From Parasegetibacter sp. NRK P23 (GTDB lineage: Bacteria > Bacteroidota > Bacteroidia > Chitinophagales > Chitinophagaceae), in the NCBI RefSeq assembly GCF_023721715.1, contig NZ_JAMDLG010000001.1, positions 251,889 to 315,888 of the forward strand: 64,000 nucleotides of DNA. Reading direction: 5' to 3'. The notes beneath the pieces were generated by a model. The model was not told the DNA's origin, searched no databases, and saw only the letters and a list, made by a program, of their open reading frames with translations. Both the position numbers and the translations under genes were made by a program. Positions 18,964-27,710 of the stretch are shown one piece after another. Numbering within the stretch: position 1 is the stretch's first letter; every line of letters starts with the position of its first letter.

Positions 18964-21114
18964 TTATTTCCCTTTTCCGCCAAAGAAACGTTGTACGACC
19001 TTCCTGATCTTATTCAGGTTTTTCAACTGCTCTTCAATGGGCGCGAGCGTAATATCTTCCGCACGGATTCCGGGTTCATGGATATTGCCTTCCAGTTGTT
19101 CCGGGTAAATCAGCACGGCGTTGTTGCGGGAAAAATGTTTGGATATCTTGCCCACCACATTATCCATGGAACTTTCATAAGAGATGCTTCCCTTTCTCGA
19201 GGTGAGTACCACCAGCATATCGTCTTCCCTGGCTTCCCTTGCAATCAGCAGCAGGTCCTCGATTCCGGAGAATTCACGGTGTTGTACATCCGTAATCCCT
19301 TTCATACTTTCCAACACGGCTTTCACGGCTTTGAAGGAGCGGGCGGTTCCGTAAACCACTAACCTCGCTCCTGCCTGCTTCGCGAGATAGTTCAGTTTCT
19401 GCACCCAGTGCACGAACCCTTTTTCGAATTCGGCGTTTTTCGGAACGGCCACCACGATTTTCTTTACGATGTTCATCGGCTGTACAAAGCGGCAGATGTA
19501 AATCGTTTCGCGTACGCCGTTCAGGATATTATCGATATTGGTACCGAAGAGGGTACCAAAAAGTCTTTCGGTGGTCGTAGGTTTTTCGGGCCAGGGCAAT
19601 ACGAGGTCAGAGATCATCAGTTCCTTCACGGCGCGGGCGATACCGTCCGACAGGTTGAGGTCTATTCTTGTGACCACCTGTACTTTCGCGTCGGTGGCCG
19701 CGGCGTGCGCCACCACTTTTTCAAGGAGGCGGTTACTTCTCACAATCTGCTCTTTCGCGGCGGCATCATCCTGTACCACGGCGAGTGGGTAAACTGGTGT
19801 GGTGTGTTGTTTGTCGTGGATCATCAACGCGAAATCCACCAGTTCTTCCATTTCTTCTTCTTTCAGAATAGGCACCAGGAACCTGTCTTCCACACTGTCG
19901 GGCGCTTTATGGTTCATATCCGCGGCCTGGATTGCAAGCTTCCTGCCCGCGTTGGCCGTTACGAAAGAGCCCACCATGCAGGTAACGAGAATCAGGATCA
20001 CGGTGCCGTTCAGCACGTTTTCATCCACGATATTCATGTTGTAACCGATCAGGATCACCGCGATGGTAGCAGCGGCGTGTGCGCTGCTGAGTCCGAAGAT
20101 CACGTTCCGTTGCGTGGCGGAGAATCCGAAGAATTTCTGCGCCAGGAAAGCGGCGAGGAACTTGGTGGAAAGCGCCATCAAAGTAAGTGCGGCCGCGATT
20201 TTAAGCGCCTCCGGTCCTTTCAGCAAAACCCTCAGGTCCACCAACATGCCCACGGTGATCAGGAAAAAAGGAATAAACAACGCGTTCCCGACAAATTCGA
20301 TCCTGTTCATGAGTGAAGAAGAATGCGGAATAAGTTGGTTCAGCGCCAGGCCCGCCAGGAAGGCCCCGATGATGGCTTCAATGCCTGCGAGTTCAGCAAG
20401 GAAACCTGCCAGGAAAACCATGGCCAGCACGAATATGAAGTGCGAGGTTTTATCGTCCTTTATCTTTTTGAAGAACCACCGGCCAATTAAAGGAAATCCC
20501 CACATCACGGCTACCGCGAACAAGGTGATGGATAACCCGAGCCGGAGCCAGAAACCCTGGTTCAGTTCGCCCGATGCCGCCCCGGTGATCACTGCAAGAA
20601 TAATGAGTACAGCCGTATCCGTAATAATTGTTCCGCCCACAGTAACAGTCACCGCTTCGTTCCTGGTAATGCCGAGCCTGCTCGCCAACGGATAGGCCAC
20701 CAGGGTATGTGTGGCGAACATACTGGATACCAGTAAAGAGGCCATGAAACTGAAATCCATCACGTAACGGCATAGCGCAAAACCAACAAACAAAGGAATC
20801 GCGAACGTGAATATCCCGAAGCCGATACTTTTATTGCGGTTCTTTTTAAATTCAGTCATGTCCAGTTCAAGCCCTGCAAGGAACATGATATACAACAGGC
20901 CTGCTTTTCCGAACAGGTCAATGCTGCTTTTCTGGATGATACCGAAGCCGTTCTCCCCGATCACCATCCCCGCGATGATAAGGCCGATAATACTGGGAAT
21001 GCGAAGTTTCCGCAGCAGTATGGGCGCCAGTAAAATGATGAACAGCACGAGCGAAAAGATCAGCACGGGATCTTTCAGGGGAAGCTGCCATTTCGCCGAT
21101 AAAAAAATGGTCAT
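18964..21114 (-). CDS. Cation/proton antiporter (CPA2 type) with cytoplasmic C-terminal domain
   Basis: This encodes 716 residues. The N-terminal about 410 residues form about twelve membrane helices with Kef/CPA2 features (LRIPSIIGLIIAGMVIGENGFG, FLAGLELDMTEFKKN, ELAGIEAIIGAFLAGLALNQLIP, FLITVGMLVDL). The C-terminal about 300 residues are soluble. They contain two stretches resembling universal-stress-protein folds (ALMIHDKQHTTPVYPLAVVQDD and IVVAVPKNAEFEKGFVHWVQKLNYLAKQAGARLVVYG). It probably exchanges Na+ or K+ for H+; ion specificity cannot be read. It lies 24 bases downstream of a second antiporter gene. Confidence 0.9.
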   Translation of the reverse strand: MTIFLSAKWQLPLKDPVLIFSLVLFIILLAPILLRKLRIPSIIGLIIAGMVIGENGFGIIQKSSIDLFGKAGLLYIMFLAGLELDMTEFKKNRNKSIGFGIFTFAIPLFVGFALCRYVMDFSFMASLLVSSMFATHTLVAYPLASRLGITRNEAVTVTVGGTIITDTAVLIILAVITGAASGELNQGFWLRLGLSITLFAVAVMWGFPLIGRWFFKKIKDDKTSHFIFVLAMVFLAGFLAELAGIEAIIGAFLAGLALNQLIPHSSSLMNRIEFVGNALFIPFFLITVGMLVDLRVLLKGPEALKIAAALTLMALSTKFLAAFLAQKFFGFSATQRNVIFGLSSAHAAATIAVILIGYNMNIVDENVLNGTVILILVTCMVGSFVTANAGRKLAIQAADMNHKAPDSVEDRFLVPILKEEEMEELVDFALMIHDKQHTTPVYPLAVVQDDAAAKEQIVRSNRLLEKVVAHAAATDAKVQVVTRIDLNLSDGIARAVKELMISDLVLPWPEKPTTTERLFGTLFGTNIDNILNGVRETIYICRFVQPMNIVKKIVVAVPKNAEFEKGFVHWVQKLNYLAKQAGARLVVYGTARSFKAVKAVLESMKGITDVQHREFSGIEDLLLIAREAREDDMLVVLTSRKGSISYESSMDNVVGKISKHFSRNNAVLIYPEQLEGNIHEPGIRAEDITLAPIEEQLKNLNKIRKVVQRFFGGKGK

Positions 21115-21138
21115 AGCAACAGGTTCTCCGGTTAATGA

Positions 21139-22362
21139 TTAAATACTTACATCTGTATTGTGGTACAGCGCTTTGTCCTCTTTATAAAACAGCAATCCTA
21201 CAGTCATAAGCAAACCCGTGGCAATTACAACGAAGAACAAAATTCCTTCATTAAAGTTATTCAGTTTATTCTTTTCAGGAATACTATAAAAAAGTAATAT
21301 CGTGATGAGTCCGCGCGGCATCAGGAAGAGTTCGGGGAAAAGATTTGTTTTCAGGATCATTCTCAGGTAGAGAAAACGGATCAACAGGAGAATCCCCACG
21401 ATGGAAGAACCGATCAGGATCACATCCGGATTGGAAACGAAACTGATGTCAATGGTATAACCGAACAATACGAAGAAGAAAGTGCGGATAAGGAAAGCCG
21501 TTTCCGCCGTGATCGACTTCAGCACCACCATCAGTTCTTCAATGGTTTTAGAGTCCATGAACTTCCGCATCAACGCGTTCACTTTTGTGGAGCGGGTATT
21601 CCTGAAAACCTCGTGGTTGTTAAGGAGCAGTCCGAATACCAGGATCATCAGCAAGGAAGGAAGGTGAATGATTTTACCGGTGGAATACAATAACAACAGG
21701 ATGGCGAACAACAAGAAGAATTTTAGGTTGATACGGATATTGGCCAGCAGGAAACTCAGTACCACAGTGGAAACCAGGGAAAGGCCGATGGCCAGCAACA
21801 AACTGGTGAGGAAAGAGCCGAACGCGCCAAAAGAAAGCACTTCATCCATGATCACGTAGTTGAATACGATGATGCCGATGATATCGGAAAAAGACGATTC
21901 ATAAACGATGAACTCTTTTTTATCGTGCTGCAGCACTTCCGCACTGGGAATGGCGATGGCACTGGAGATGATGCTGAGCGGCGTAGCGTACACGATACTG
22001 TTTAACAACGGTTCTTCCAGCCAGAAATGGATCAGTCCGGAAATAAGCACCACGGAAAAAACAAAGATCACCAGGGCCGAAAAAAAGGAATTGCGGATCA
22101 GCGGCACTTTTTCCCGTTCCAGTTTGAGGTCGAGGGCGGCTTCAAGTACGATCATGATCAATCCGATGGTGCCGAGCACTTCCACCGGCTGCGTTACCGT
22201 AAACCGTTCCCAGCCAAAGGTTTCCGACAAATTGTTCACCGCGATACCGGTGCCTATCAATAACAATACGGAAGGCACTTTGATCCATCTCCCGATGATA
22301 TTAAAAAGATAGGAAAGGATGATCAGGGAACTCACAACAATTATTACGGTATTCGCACTCAT
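21139..22362 (-). CDS. Na+/H+ antiporter (CPA1/NhaP-like)
   Basis: This encodes 407 residues, almost entirely membrane helices, with no large soluble tail. VPSVLLLIGTGIAVNNLSETFG, GLIMIVLEAALDLKLEREKVP and the SIISSAIAIPSAEVLQHDKKEFIVYESSFSDIIGIIVFNYV block (two acidic residues in helix 5-6) fit the sodium/proton exchanger superfamily. RGLITILLFYSIP near the end is the conserved Arg helix. It is the first gene of a two-gene antiporter unit. Confidence 0.87.
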   Translation of the reverse strand: MSANTVIIVVSSLIILSYLFNIIGRWIKVPSVLLLIGTGIAVNNLSETFGWERFTVTQPVEVLGTIGLIMIVLEAALDLKLEREKVPLIRNSFFSALVIFVFSVVLISGLIHFWLEEPLLNSIVYATPLSIISSAIAIPSAEVLQHDKKEFIVYESSFSDIIGIIVFNYVIMDEVLSFGAFGSFLTSLLLAIGLSLVSTVVLSFLLANIRINLKFFLLFAILLLLYSTGKIIHLPSLLMILVFGLLLNNHEVFRNTRSTKVNALMRKFMDSKTIEELMVVLKSITAETAFLIRTFFFVLFGYTIDISFVSNPDVILIGSSIVGILLLIRFLYLRMILKTNLFPELFLMPRGLITILLFYSIPEKNKLNNFNEGILFFVVIATGLLMTVGLLFYKEDKALYHNTDVSI

Positions 22363-22415
22363 CTGCTCGTCTTTTAACTTTGATCCAATGGTTTTCAGGT
22401 TCCGTAATATTACGC

Positions 22416-22423
22416 TAATTTCG
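22416..22423 (+). promoter_or_regulatory. Promoter-like -7 element (TAATTTCG) of clpS-aat
   Basis: TAATTTCG is a one-base variant of TAnnTTTG and ends 7 bases before the clpS ATG, implying a leaderless or nearly leaderless message. No good -33 element was found. Confidence 0.35.
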
Positions 22424-22430
22424 CAATATC

Positions 22431-22721
22431 ATGAAAGAAGCAACCACACCTTCGAAATGGCAGGATACAGATGAGGTGGACGTTTTAGACGGCGGCCACC
22501 AGTTGATCGTCTGGAACGATGAGGTAAATACCTTTGAATTCGTGATTGAAACACTGATGGATGTTTGCGGTCATTCACCGGAGCAGGCCGAGCAATGCAC
22601 CATACTGATCCACTTCAAAGGCAAGTGCAGTGTGAAGAATGGCTCCTACGACGAACTTAAACCTTTGTGCGACGCCATCACCGACCGCGGCATCGGCGCT
22701 ACCGTGGAGGAACTCGTGTAA
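22431..22721 (+). CDS. clpS: ATP-dependent Clp protease adaptor ClpS
   Basis: This encodes 96 residues. HQLIVWNDEVNTFEFVIETLMDVCGHSPEQAEQCTILIHFKGKCSVKNGSYDEL contains the conserved substrate pocket residues (the NDE...TFEFV segment) and the ClpS fold. ClpS binds proteins with destabilising N-terminal residues and delivers them to ClpAP/ClpCP. It lies four bases before aat, which makes such N-termini, so the two genes form a complete N-degron writing and reading pair. Confidence 0.95.
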   Translation: MKEATTPSKWQDTDEVDVLDGGHQLIVWNDEVNTFEFVIETLMDVCGHSPEQAEQCTILIHFKGKCSVKNGSYDELKPLCDAITDRGIGATVEELV

Positions 22722-22725
22722 GCCC

Positions 22726-23370
22726 ATGCCCATCTTCGCACTCGATCAGCAACTTTTATTCCCACCGGTACACCTCGCCGAGCCCGATGGCTTACTCGCC
22801 ATGGGCGGCGACCTCAGCGAAGAACGGCTGCTCATCGCCTACCGCAATGGCATCTTCCCCTGGTACGAAGGCGATACGCCGCTCTGGTGGAGTCCCGACC
22901 CGCGTTTCGTGCTGTTCCCCAATGAACTTAAGGTTTCCAAAAGCATGCGAAGCCTCCTCCGTCAACAGAAATTTGATTTCACGGTCAACAAAGCTTTCCC
23001 CGAAGTGATCCGTGCCTGCCGGAAAACCCCGCGTCCCGGCTACGACGGCACCTGGATCAACGACGACGTGGAACGCGCCTACACACGGCTTCACCTGAAA
23101 GGATATGCGCATTCCGCCGAAGCCTGGGAGAACGGTGAACTCGTGGGTGGTTTGTACGGGATAAGGATGGGTACTTTCTTCTTCGGAGAGAGTATGTTCT
23201 CGCGACAGAGCAATGCCAGCAAATACGCGTTCATTCTTTACGTGCAGCAACTGGCTTCGGAAGGCGTTTCCCTGATTGATTGCCAGGTATATACCGAACA
23301 CCTCGAGAGCCTGGGGGCGAGGATGATACCGCGGGCGGAATTTGTGGGGATGCTGGGAAGGGGGTTGTGA
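22726..23370 (+). CDS. aat: Leucyl/phenylalanyl-tRNA--protein transferase
   Basis: About 214 residues. It adds Leu or Phe from charged tRNA to the N-terminus of proteins starting with Arg or Lys. Family blocks visible are FPPVHLAEPDGLLAMGGDLSEERLLIAYRNGIFPWYEGDTPLWWSPDPRFVLFP, GTWINDDVERAYTRLHLKGYAHSAEAWENGELVGGLYGI and GESMFSRQSNASKYAF. The frame is open from 22639, inside clpS, but ATG 22726 (MPIFALD) gives the family N-terminus and follows GTGGAGGAA in the end of clpS. It is cotranscribed with clpS. Confidence 0.95.
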   Translation: MPIFALDQQLLFPPVHLAEPDGLLAMGGDLSEERLLIAYRNGIFPWYEGDTPLWWSPDPRFVLFPNELKVSKSMRSLLRQQKFDFTVNKAFPEVIRACRKTPRPGYDGTWINDDVERAYTRLHLKGYAHSAEAWENGELVGGLYGIRMGTFFFGESMFSRQSNASKYAFILYVQQLASEGVSLIDCQVYTEHLESLGARMIPRAEFVGMLGRGL

Positions 23371-23490
23371 TTGCTTTTTTTCACGCGATTAGTTCTTGCT
23401 TCGCAACGCGGAGGTGCAAGGAGCGGTTGCGTTTTTCGGGAAGGCTTTTGTTTCGGCATGGGGATAGAGGGCCGTTTTCAGTTAAGGATA

Positions 23491-23520
23491 TTTTCTCGCA
23501 ACGGCGCTACGACGCAACGC
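23491..23520 (+). repeat. REP-like palindromic repeat copy
   Basis: TTTTCTCGCAACGGCGCTAC followed by GACGCAACGC. It matches the left arm of the palindromes at 52111 and 55788. It is inverted relative to 23589-23628, leaving about 68 bases between. Confidence 0.65.
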
Positions 23521-23588
23521 ATAAAGTATTTTCAAACATGTTGCATTCGCTGCCACTTATCTGTTTAATGTAAGCTCGTATTAAAACA

Positions 23589-23628
23589 GGCCGTTGCGCC
23601 GTTGCGCCGTTGCGTGAAATAAAAAAAC
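23589..23628 (-). repeat. REP-like repeat with tripled GCCGTTGC unit
   Basis: GGCC GTTGCGCC GTTGCGCC GTTGCG and then TGAAATAAA. It matches 226-260 almost base for base apart from the number of GTTGCGCC units. Together with 23491-23520 it could form a long hairpin. Confidence 0.65.
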
Positions 23629-23663
23629 TCCAAAAGGAAAGCGCTCCAAACACAAACAACGTT

Positions 23664-23764
23664 GCGAGGCATGAAGCAATGCGTCTCCGCCCCCTTGCGC
23701 TGCGCAGTGCGAAGCACAAAGCAGTTGCGAGACTGCGAGGCACGAAGCAGGAAGCAATCGCGAG
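23664..23764 (+). repeat. Degenerate GCGAGGCACGAAGCA repeats
   Basis: Three diverged units are seen: GCGAGGCATGAAGCAATGCG (23664), GCGAAGCACAAAGCAGTTGCGAG (23709) and one starting GCGAGGCACGAAGCAGG (23735) and ending AATCGCGAG. The unit starts and ends with GCGAG-like ends, so each is partly palindromic. This is a different family from the REP-like repeat next to it. Confidence 0.5.
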
Positions 23765-23782
23765 AAATTGCCCCGAAAACAC

Positions 23783-23790
23783 TAAATTTG
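23783..23790 (+). promoter_or_regulatory. -7 promoter element (TAAATTTG) of mutS
   Basis: TAAATTTG matches TAnnTTTG and lies 21 bases before the ATG at 23812. It shows that the open frame upstream of 23812 is not translated as part of MutS. The -33 element is unclear. Confidence 0.5.
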
Positions 23791-23811
23791 CCCCTCTCCA
23801 AAAAACGATCC

Positions 23812-26415
23812 ATGGCAAAGAACCCGGCAGAAACGCCCTTAATGCAACAACACAACGCCATTAAGGCGCGTTACCCGGATGCCGTGCTGCTCTTCCGCGT
23901 GGGCGACTTCTACGAAACCTTCGGCCAGGACGCCATTATTGCTTCGCAGGTGCTGGGCATCACCCTCACCAAACGCAACAACGGCGCGGCTTTTTCATCG
24001 GAACTCGCAGGATTCCCCCACCATTCGCTGGATACTTACCTGCACAAACTGGTGAAAGCCGGACACCGCGTGGCCATCTGCGATCAGCTGGAAGACCCCA
24101 AACAAGCCAAAGGCATCGTTAAAAGAGGGGTTACGGAACTGGTGACACCCGGTGTTGCCACCAGCGACAAACTACTGGAACATAACAGCAACAACTTTCT
24201 CGGAGGCGTACACATCGGCGAGGAACGCTGCGGCATAGCCCTGCTGGATATTTCAACCGGTGAATTCTTCGCCGCAGAAGGCAACCAGGAATACATCGAT
24301 AAGTTGCTGCAAAGTTTACGTCCCGCCGAAGTGGTGTACCAGCGCAACAAACAGAAACTCTTCCGCGAACAGTTCGGTGCCCGCTTCTATACATATACAC
24401 TGGACGAATGGATATTCCAGGAGACCTATGCACGCGAGACTTTGCTGAAACATTTCCAGACGCATTCCCTGAAAGGTTTCGGTATCGATCAGATGGCCGC
24501 CGCCATCATCGCCGCAGGCGCCGTGATGCACTATCTCCGCGATACGGAACACCCCAACCTGCAACACATCAGTGCCATTCAACGCATTGAAAGGGAAGAC
24601 TTCCTCTGGATGGACAGGTTCACGATCCGCAACCTGGAACTGCTTTCCAGCGGTATGGAAAACGGGAATACCTTACTGAAAGTACTGGACCATACACAAA
24701 GTCCGATGGGCGCACGTTTGCTGAAAAGATGGCTGGTGCTGCCCCTGAAAGATCCTAACGCTATTGAAGAGCGACTGGATGCGGTGGAACACCTTTTGCT
24801 GAACCCGGATCTTTTAAAGAGTATTACCCAACCCATTCACCAGTCGGGGGACGTGGAACGTTTGGTGAGTAAGATTCCGTTGAAAAAAATAAATCCACGC
24901 GAAGTACTGCAGATCGCACGCGGCCTTCAGCAGGTGAAGCTTTGTAAGGAATTCGCTTCAGGAACCAACAATGGTTGTCTGCAAAAGCTGGCGGAAAAAC
25001 TCGATCCCTGCACCGGCATCATGGAGCGGATCGTTCATACCCTTCAGGAGAACCCTCCCGTGCAAACAGCAAAAGGCGGCGTGATTGCTCCGGGTATTAA
25101 CGCCGAACTGGATGAGTTGCGCAACATTGCCACCACCGGAAAAGATTACCTGGTGCAAATGCAATTGAAAGAAAGTGAACTCACCGGTATTCCATCGCTC
25201 AAGATAGGCTTCAACAATGTTTTCGGGTACTACCTGGAAGTTACCAATACCAATAAACACAAGGTTCCCGAAACCTGGATCCGTAAACAGACACTGGCGA
25301 ACGCGGAACGTTACATTACACCGGAACTGAAATCTTACGAAGAAAAAATTACCGGTGCCGAGGAAAAGATATTGTCCATTGAACAACAATTGTTCGACCA
25401 ACTGTTGTTTGAACTGCAGGAATATATCGCCCCTATCCAGGTAAACGCGCAGATACTCGCTCAACTTGACTGCCTCTGCTGTTTCGCCCACAACGCGCTT
25501 CAGTTCAACTATAAAAGGCCGCAGATTCATACCGGAGACGAACTGTTCATCAAAGAAGGAAGACACCCCGTAATTGAACGCAATCTTCCCCCCGGCGAAC
25601 CATATATCGCGAATGACATCGTTCTGAACGGAAGTTCTCAACAAATCATCATTCTCACCGGTCCCAACATGAGTGGTAAGAGCGCCATTCTGCGCCAGAC
25701 CGCCCTCATCACGCTGATGGCGCACATGGGAAGTTTTGTACCGGCTGATGAAGCGCGCATACCCATCACCGATAAAATTTTCACCAGGGTCGGCGCTTCC
25801 GACAACCTCAGTGGCGGCGAAAGTACTTTCATGGTGGAAATGAACGAAACAGCTTCCATCATCAACAACATCACCTCAAAAAGCCTGGTGTTACTCGATG
25901 AAATCGGAAGGGGCACCTCCACCTACGACGGCATCTCCATCGCGTGGAGTATTGTGGAGTACCTGCACCATTTCACGGCGTTCAAACCCAAGACGCTCTT
26001 CGCCACGCACTACCATGAATTGAATGAGCTGGAACATAAACTGGATGGCGTTAAAAACTATCATGTCACCAACAAGGAATCCGGCAATAAGATTATCTTC
26101 CTGCGCAAACTCGCACCCGGCGGCAGTACGCACAGTTTCGGTATCCATGTGGCCAAAATGGCCGGCATGCCCCCTGCCCTGCTGAACCGCTCCAACGAAA
26201 TACTCGCCGAATTGGAAATGAAACATGGCGACGCGCCCAACACCGAGGCGCTGCAAAAAGCAACTGCCCCCAAAGTGCAACTGAGTATTTTTGACGCGCA
26301 TTCTGAAACGTTCGACCAGATCAGGAAAACACTGGACAATCTGGACATCAACCGGCTTACCCCCGTAGAGGCACTGCTGAAACTTCAGGAAATAAAGCAG
26401 ATGGTGAAGGCGTAA
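23812..26415 (+). CDS. mutS: DNA mismatch repair protein MutS
   Basis: 867 residues, the usual MutS length. It recognises mismatches and starts repair. Visible features: the mismatch-wedge motif F33-Y34-E35 in GDFYETFG, the connector and lever domains, the clamp, then the ATPase with Walker A GPNMSGKS (about residues 616-623), the GGESTFMVEM signature, Walker B LLDEIGRGTSTYDG and the FATHYHEL segment. The frame is open from 23662, but that extension reads through repeats and lies before the promoter element at 23783. ATG 23812 (MAKNPAETPL) is therefore the start. No mutL is near. Confidence 0.97.
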   Translation: MAKNPAETPLMQQHNAIKARYPDAVLLFRVGDFYETFGQDAIIASQVLGITLTKRNNGAAFSSELAGFPHHSLDTYLHKLVKAGHRVAICDQLEDPKQAKGIVKRGVTELVTPGVATSDKLLEHNSNNFLGGVHIGEERCGIALLDISTGEFFAAEGNQEYIDKLLQSLRPAEVVYQRNKQKLFREQFGARFYTYTLDEWIFQETYARETLLKHFQTHSLKGFGIDQMAAAIIAAGAVMHYLRDTEHPNLQHISAIQRIEREDFLWMDRFTIRNLELLSSGMENGNTLLKVLDHTQSPMGARLLKRWLVLPLKDPNAIEERLDAVEHLLLNPDLLKSITQPIHQSGDVERLVSKIPLKKINPREVLQIARGLQQVKLCKEFASGTNNGCLQKLAEKLDPCTGIMERIVHTLQENPPVQTAKGGVIAPGINAELDELRNIATTGKDYLVQMQLKESELTGIPSLKIGFNNVFGYYLEVTNTNKHKVPETWIRKQTLANAERYITPELKSYEEKITGAEEKILSIEQQLFDQLLFELQEYIAPIQVNAQILAQLDCLCCFAHNALQFNYKRPQIHTGDELFIKEGRHPVIERNLPPGEPYIANDIVLNGSSQQIIILTGPNMSGKSAILRQTALITLMAHMGSFVPADEARIPITDKIFTRVGASDNLSGGESTFMVEMNETASIINNITSKSLVLLDEIGRGTSTYDGISIAWSIVEYLHHFTAFKPKTLFATHYHELNELEHKLDGVKNYHVTNKESGNKIIFLRKLAPGGSTHSFGIHVAKMAGMPPALLNRSNEILAELEMKHGDAPNTEALQKATAPKVQLSIFDAHSETFDQIRKTLDNLDINRLTPVEALLKLQEIKQMVKA

Positions 26416-26453
26416 CGGCAACGTGTATTTGTTCCCGGAAAGTAGTACCTTCA

Positions 26454-27470
26454 ATGAGGTTACTGAAAACGCTTACCCGGATGACATACGAATTCGAACT
26501 ACACAACTTCAACGATTGGGTTGCTGGCCTTGCCGCTGTCTTCGGCGCTCCGGTAGAAAAAGGGCTGATGCAACTTCCTGAAAAATACGGCGAAGGTTAT
26601 GTGCTTGCAGGTCCGATCAATGGAGACATGTCCTACATCATCCAGCATTTCACCCTCAACGACGCGCTTACACTTTCCCGTAAAAAAACCGATCCGTATT
26701 CGCTCACGCTTTTCTTCAACCAGGTACAGGTAAAGGACTTTATCGAAATAAAAACCGGTACCGACCGTATTTACGATGAAGCGCGGTTCCGAAGCAATAT
26801 TTTTCTTTCCTCCACGAATTATGACCTCGATATCACCTTCTCACCCGGCACACAGGTGCGGCGCGTAGGCATTTGTTTCAATGATAAAATGATCGCGCGG
26901 TACATCGGCAAAGACATTCTTTTTGACCTCTTCCTTTATACGGGTCAACAACTCAACAATGTGAACCGGGAACTGATTACCATGGAATACAAGGCTTTCC
27001 TGGAAGATATTTTCAATACCGATCCCCGGACGCCCCTGAGTAAACTGATTCTCCACAACAGGATATTGTTGCTGGTGGAGACTTTCTTCCAATCGTTCAT
27101 CGAAAAGATGGAACAGGACAAAGGCATTCCACGCAAACTGAAAGAACACGACTTGCATGGACTTCAGACCGTGGAACAGTTGCTTAGTAATCCCGAAACT
27201 GAGAAATTCCCATCTATCGAAAACCTTTCCAAAGCGGCCATGATGAGCACCACCAAACTCAAGAACCGCTTCAAAGAGGTGTATGGGATGAAACTCTATG
27301 AATTTTACAACCGTAACCGGTTGCGTGAGGCGCGTCGGTTAATCGAGTCGGGACAATATTCCATCAAAGAGGCCGGGTACAGGATCGGCTTCACCAACCT
27401 GAGTAATTTCTCCAAAGCTTTCAGGAAAGAATTTGGTTTCCTCCCCAGCGCACTACGGGAAAACCACTAA
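26454..27470 (+). CDS. AraC-family transcriptional regulator
   Basis: This encodes 338 residues. The C-terminal about 100 residues (about 235-336) form the double helix-turn-helix DNA-binding domain: SIENLSKAAMMSTTKLKNRFKEVYGMKLYEFYNRNRLREARRLIESGQYSIKEAGYRIGFTNLSNFSKAFRKEFGFLPSAL. The N-terminal domain resembles the PchR/YbtA group, which in other bacteria senses a small ligand; the ligand here is unknown. An ATG at 26481 (MTYEFELHN) may be the true start. It is a single gene, so its target is not indicated by context; it converges on a GH13 gene. Confidence 0.88.
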   Translation: MRLLKTLTRMTYEFELHNFNDWVAGLAAVFGAPVEKGLMQLPEKYGEGYVLAGPINGDMSYIIQHFTLNDALTLSRKKTDPYSLTLFFNQVQVKDFIEIKTGTDRIYDEARFRSNIFLSSTNYDLDITFSPGTQVRRVGICFNDKMIARYIGKDILFDLFLYTGQQLNNVNRELITMEYKAFLEDIFNTDPRTPLSKLILHNRILLLVETFFQSFIEKMEQDKGIPRKLKEHDLHGLQTVEQLLSNPETEKFPSIENLSKAAMMSTTKLKNRFKEVYGMKLYEFYNRNRLREARRLIESGQYSIKEAGYRIGFTNLSNFSKAFRKEFGFLPSALRENH

Positions 27471-27554
27471 CATCAGGTGTAAACCCTTATTTTATTAAAG
27501 CCTTCTTGGTTATCGGTTTGCCTTCCGGAGGTATGCAACCGGTTACGAACAATT

Positions 27555-27562
27555 TATATTTG
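27555..27562 (+). promoter_or_regulatory. -7 promoter element (TATATTTG) in the araC/GH13 gap
   Basis: TATATTTG matches the -7 consensus and has no coding gene downstream before the terminator at 27673. No TTG sits at the ideal distance upstream, so promoter strength is uncertain. Confidence 0.4.
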
Positions 27563-27568
27563 TAGTGT

Positions 27569-27704
27569 TAAGGTTACTGGTCATTTAGTGTTGATCCATA
27601 CCCCCTGTTTCCTGAACCGTCCGAAATCCAACATCCGTAGAAGAACCGTCCCTGAACATTGAAAACGTGCGTAAAGAGCCGGGCTGAATAAGTCCGGCTC
27701 TTTT
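27569..27704 (+). ncRNA. Candidate small RNA between converging genes
   Basis: The stretch from the predicted start near 27569 to the terminator at 27673-27704 is about 135 bases, with its own -7 element and an intrinsic terminator. No known RNA family was recognised. A short frame GTG...TGA of 24 codons lies in it (27587 onward) but has no coding character. The alternative is that the terminator simply serves the two converging genes and the promoter match is chance. Confidence 0.25.
27673..27704. terminator. Bidirectional terminator before the GH13 stop
   Basis: AAAGAGCCGG (27673-27682) pairs with CCGGCTCTTT (27694-27703). It is followed by TG on plus and gives CTCTTTACG on minus. It lies seven bases from the GH13 stop codon and can stop both converging transcripts. 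Confidence 0.75.
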
Positions 27705-27710
27705 GTTACC

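Larger units (their letters stand above)
23371..23811. repeat. Repeat-rich spacer before mutS
   Basis: This 441-base gap has no credible gene. It contains REP-like copies at 23491-23520 and 23589-23628 in inverted orientation, and a block of GCGAGGCACGAAGCA-type units at 23664-23683, 23709-23731 and 23735-23764. A weak relative (CGCAACGCGGAGGTGCAAGGAGCG) lies at 23402-23425. Small ORFs on both strands cross the repeats and are not supported. Confidence 0.65.

Noticed and set aside
23662-23811. In-frame extension of mutS by 50 codons
   Set aside because: The extension is encoded by repeats, lies upstream of the TAAATTTG element and has no MutS homology.
27587-27661. 24-codon GTG-started frame in the candidate small RNA
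   Set aside because: No composition bias or family feature; probably chance.
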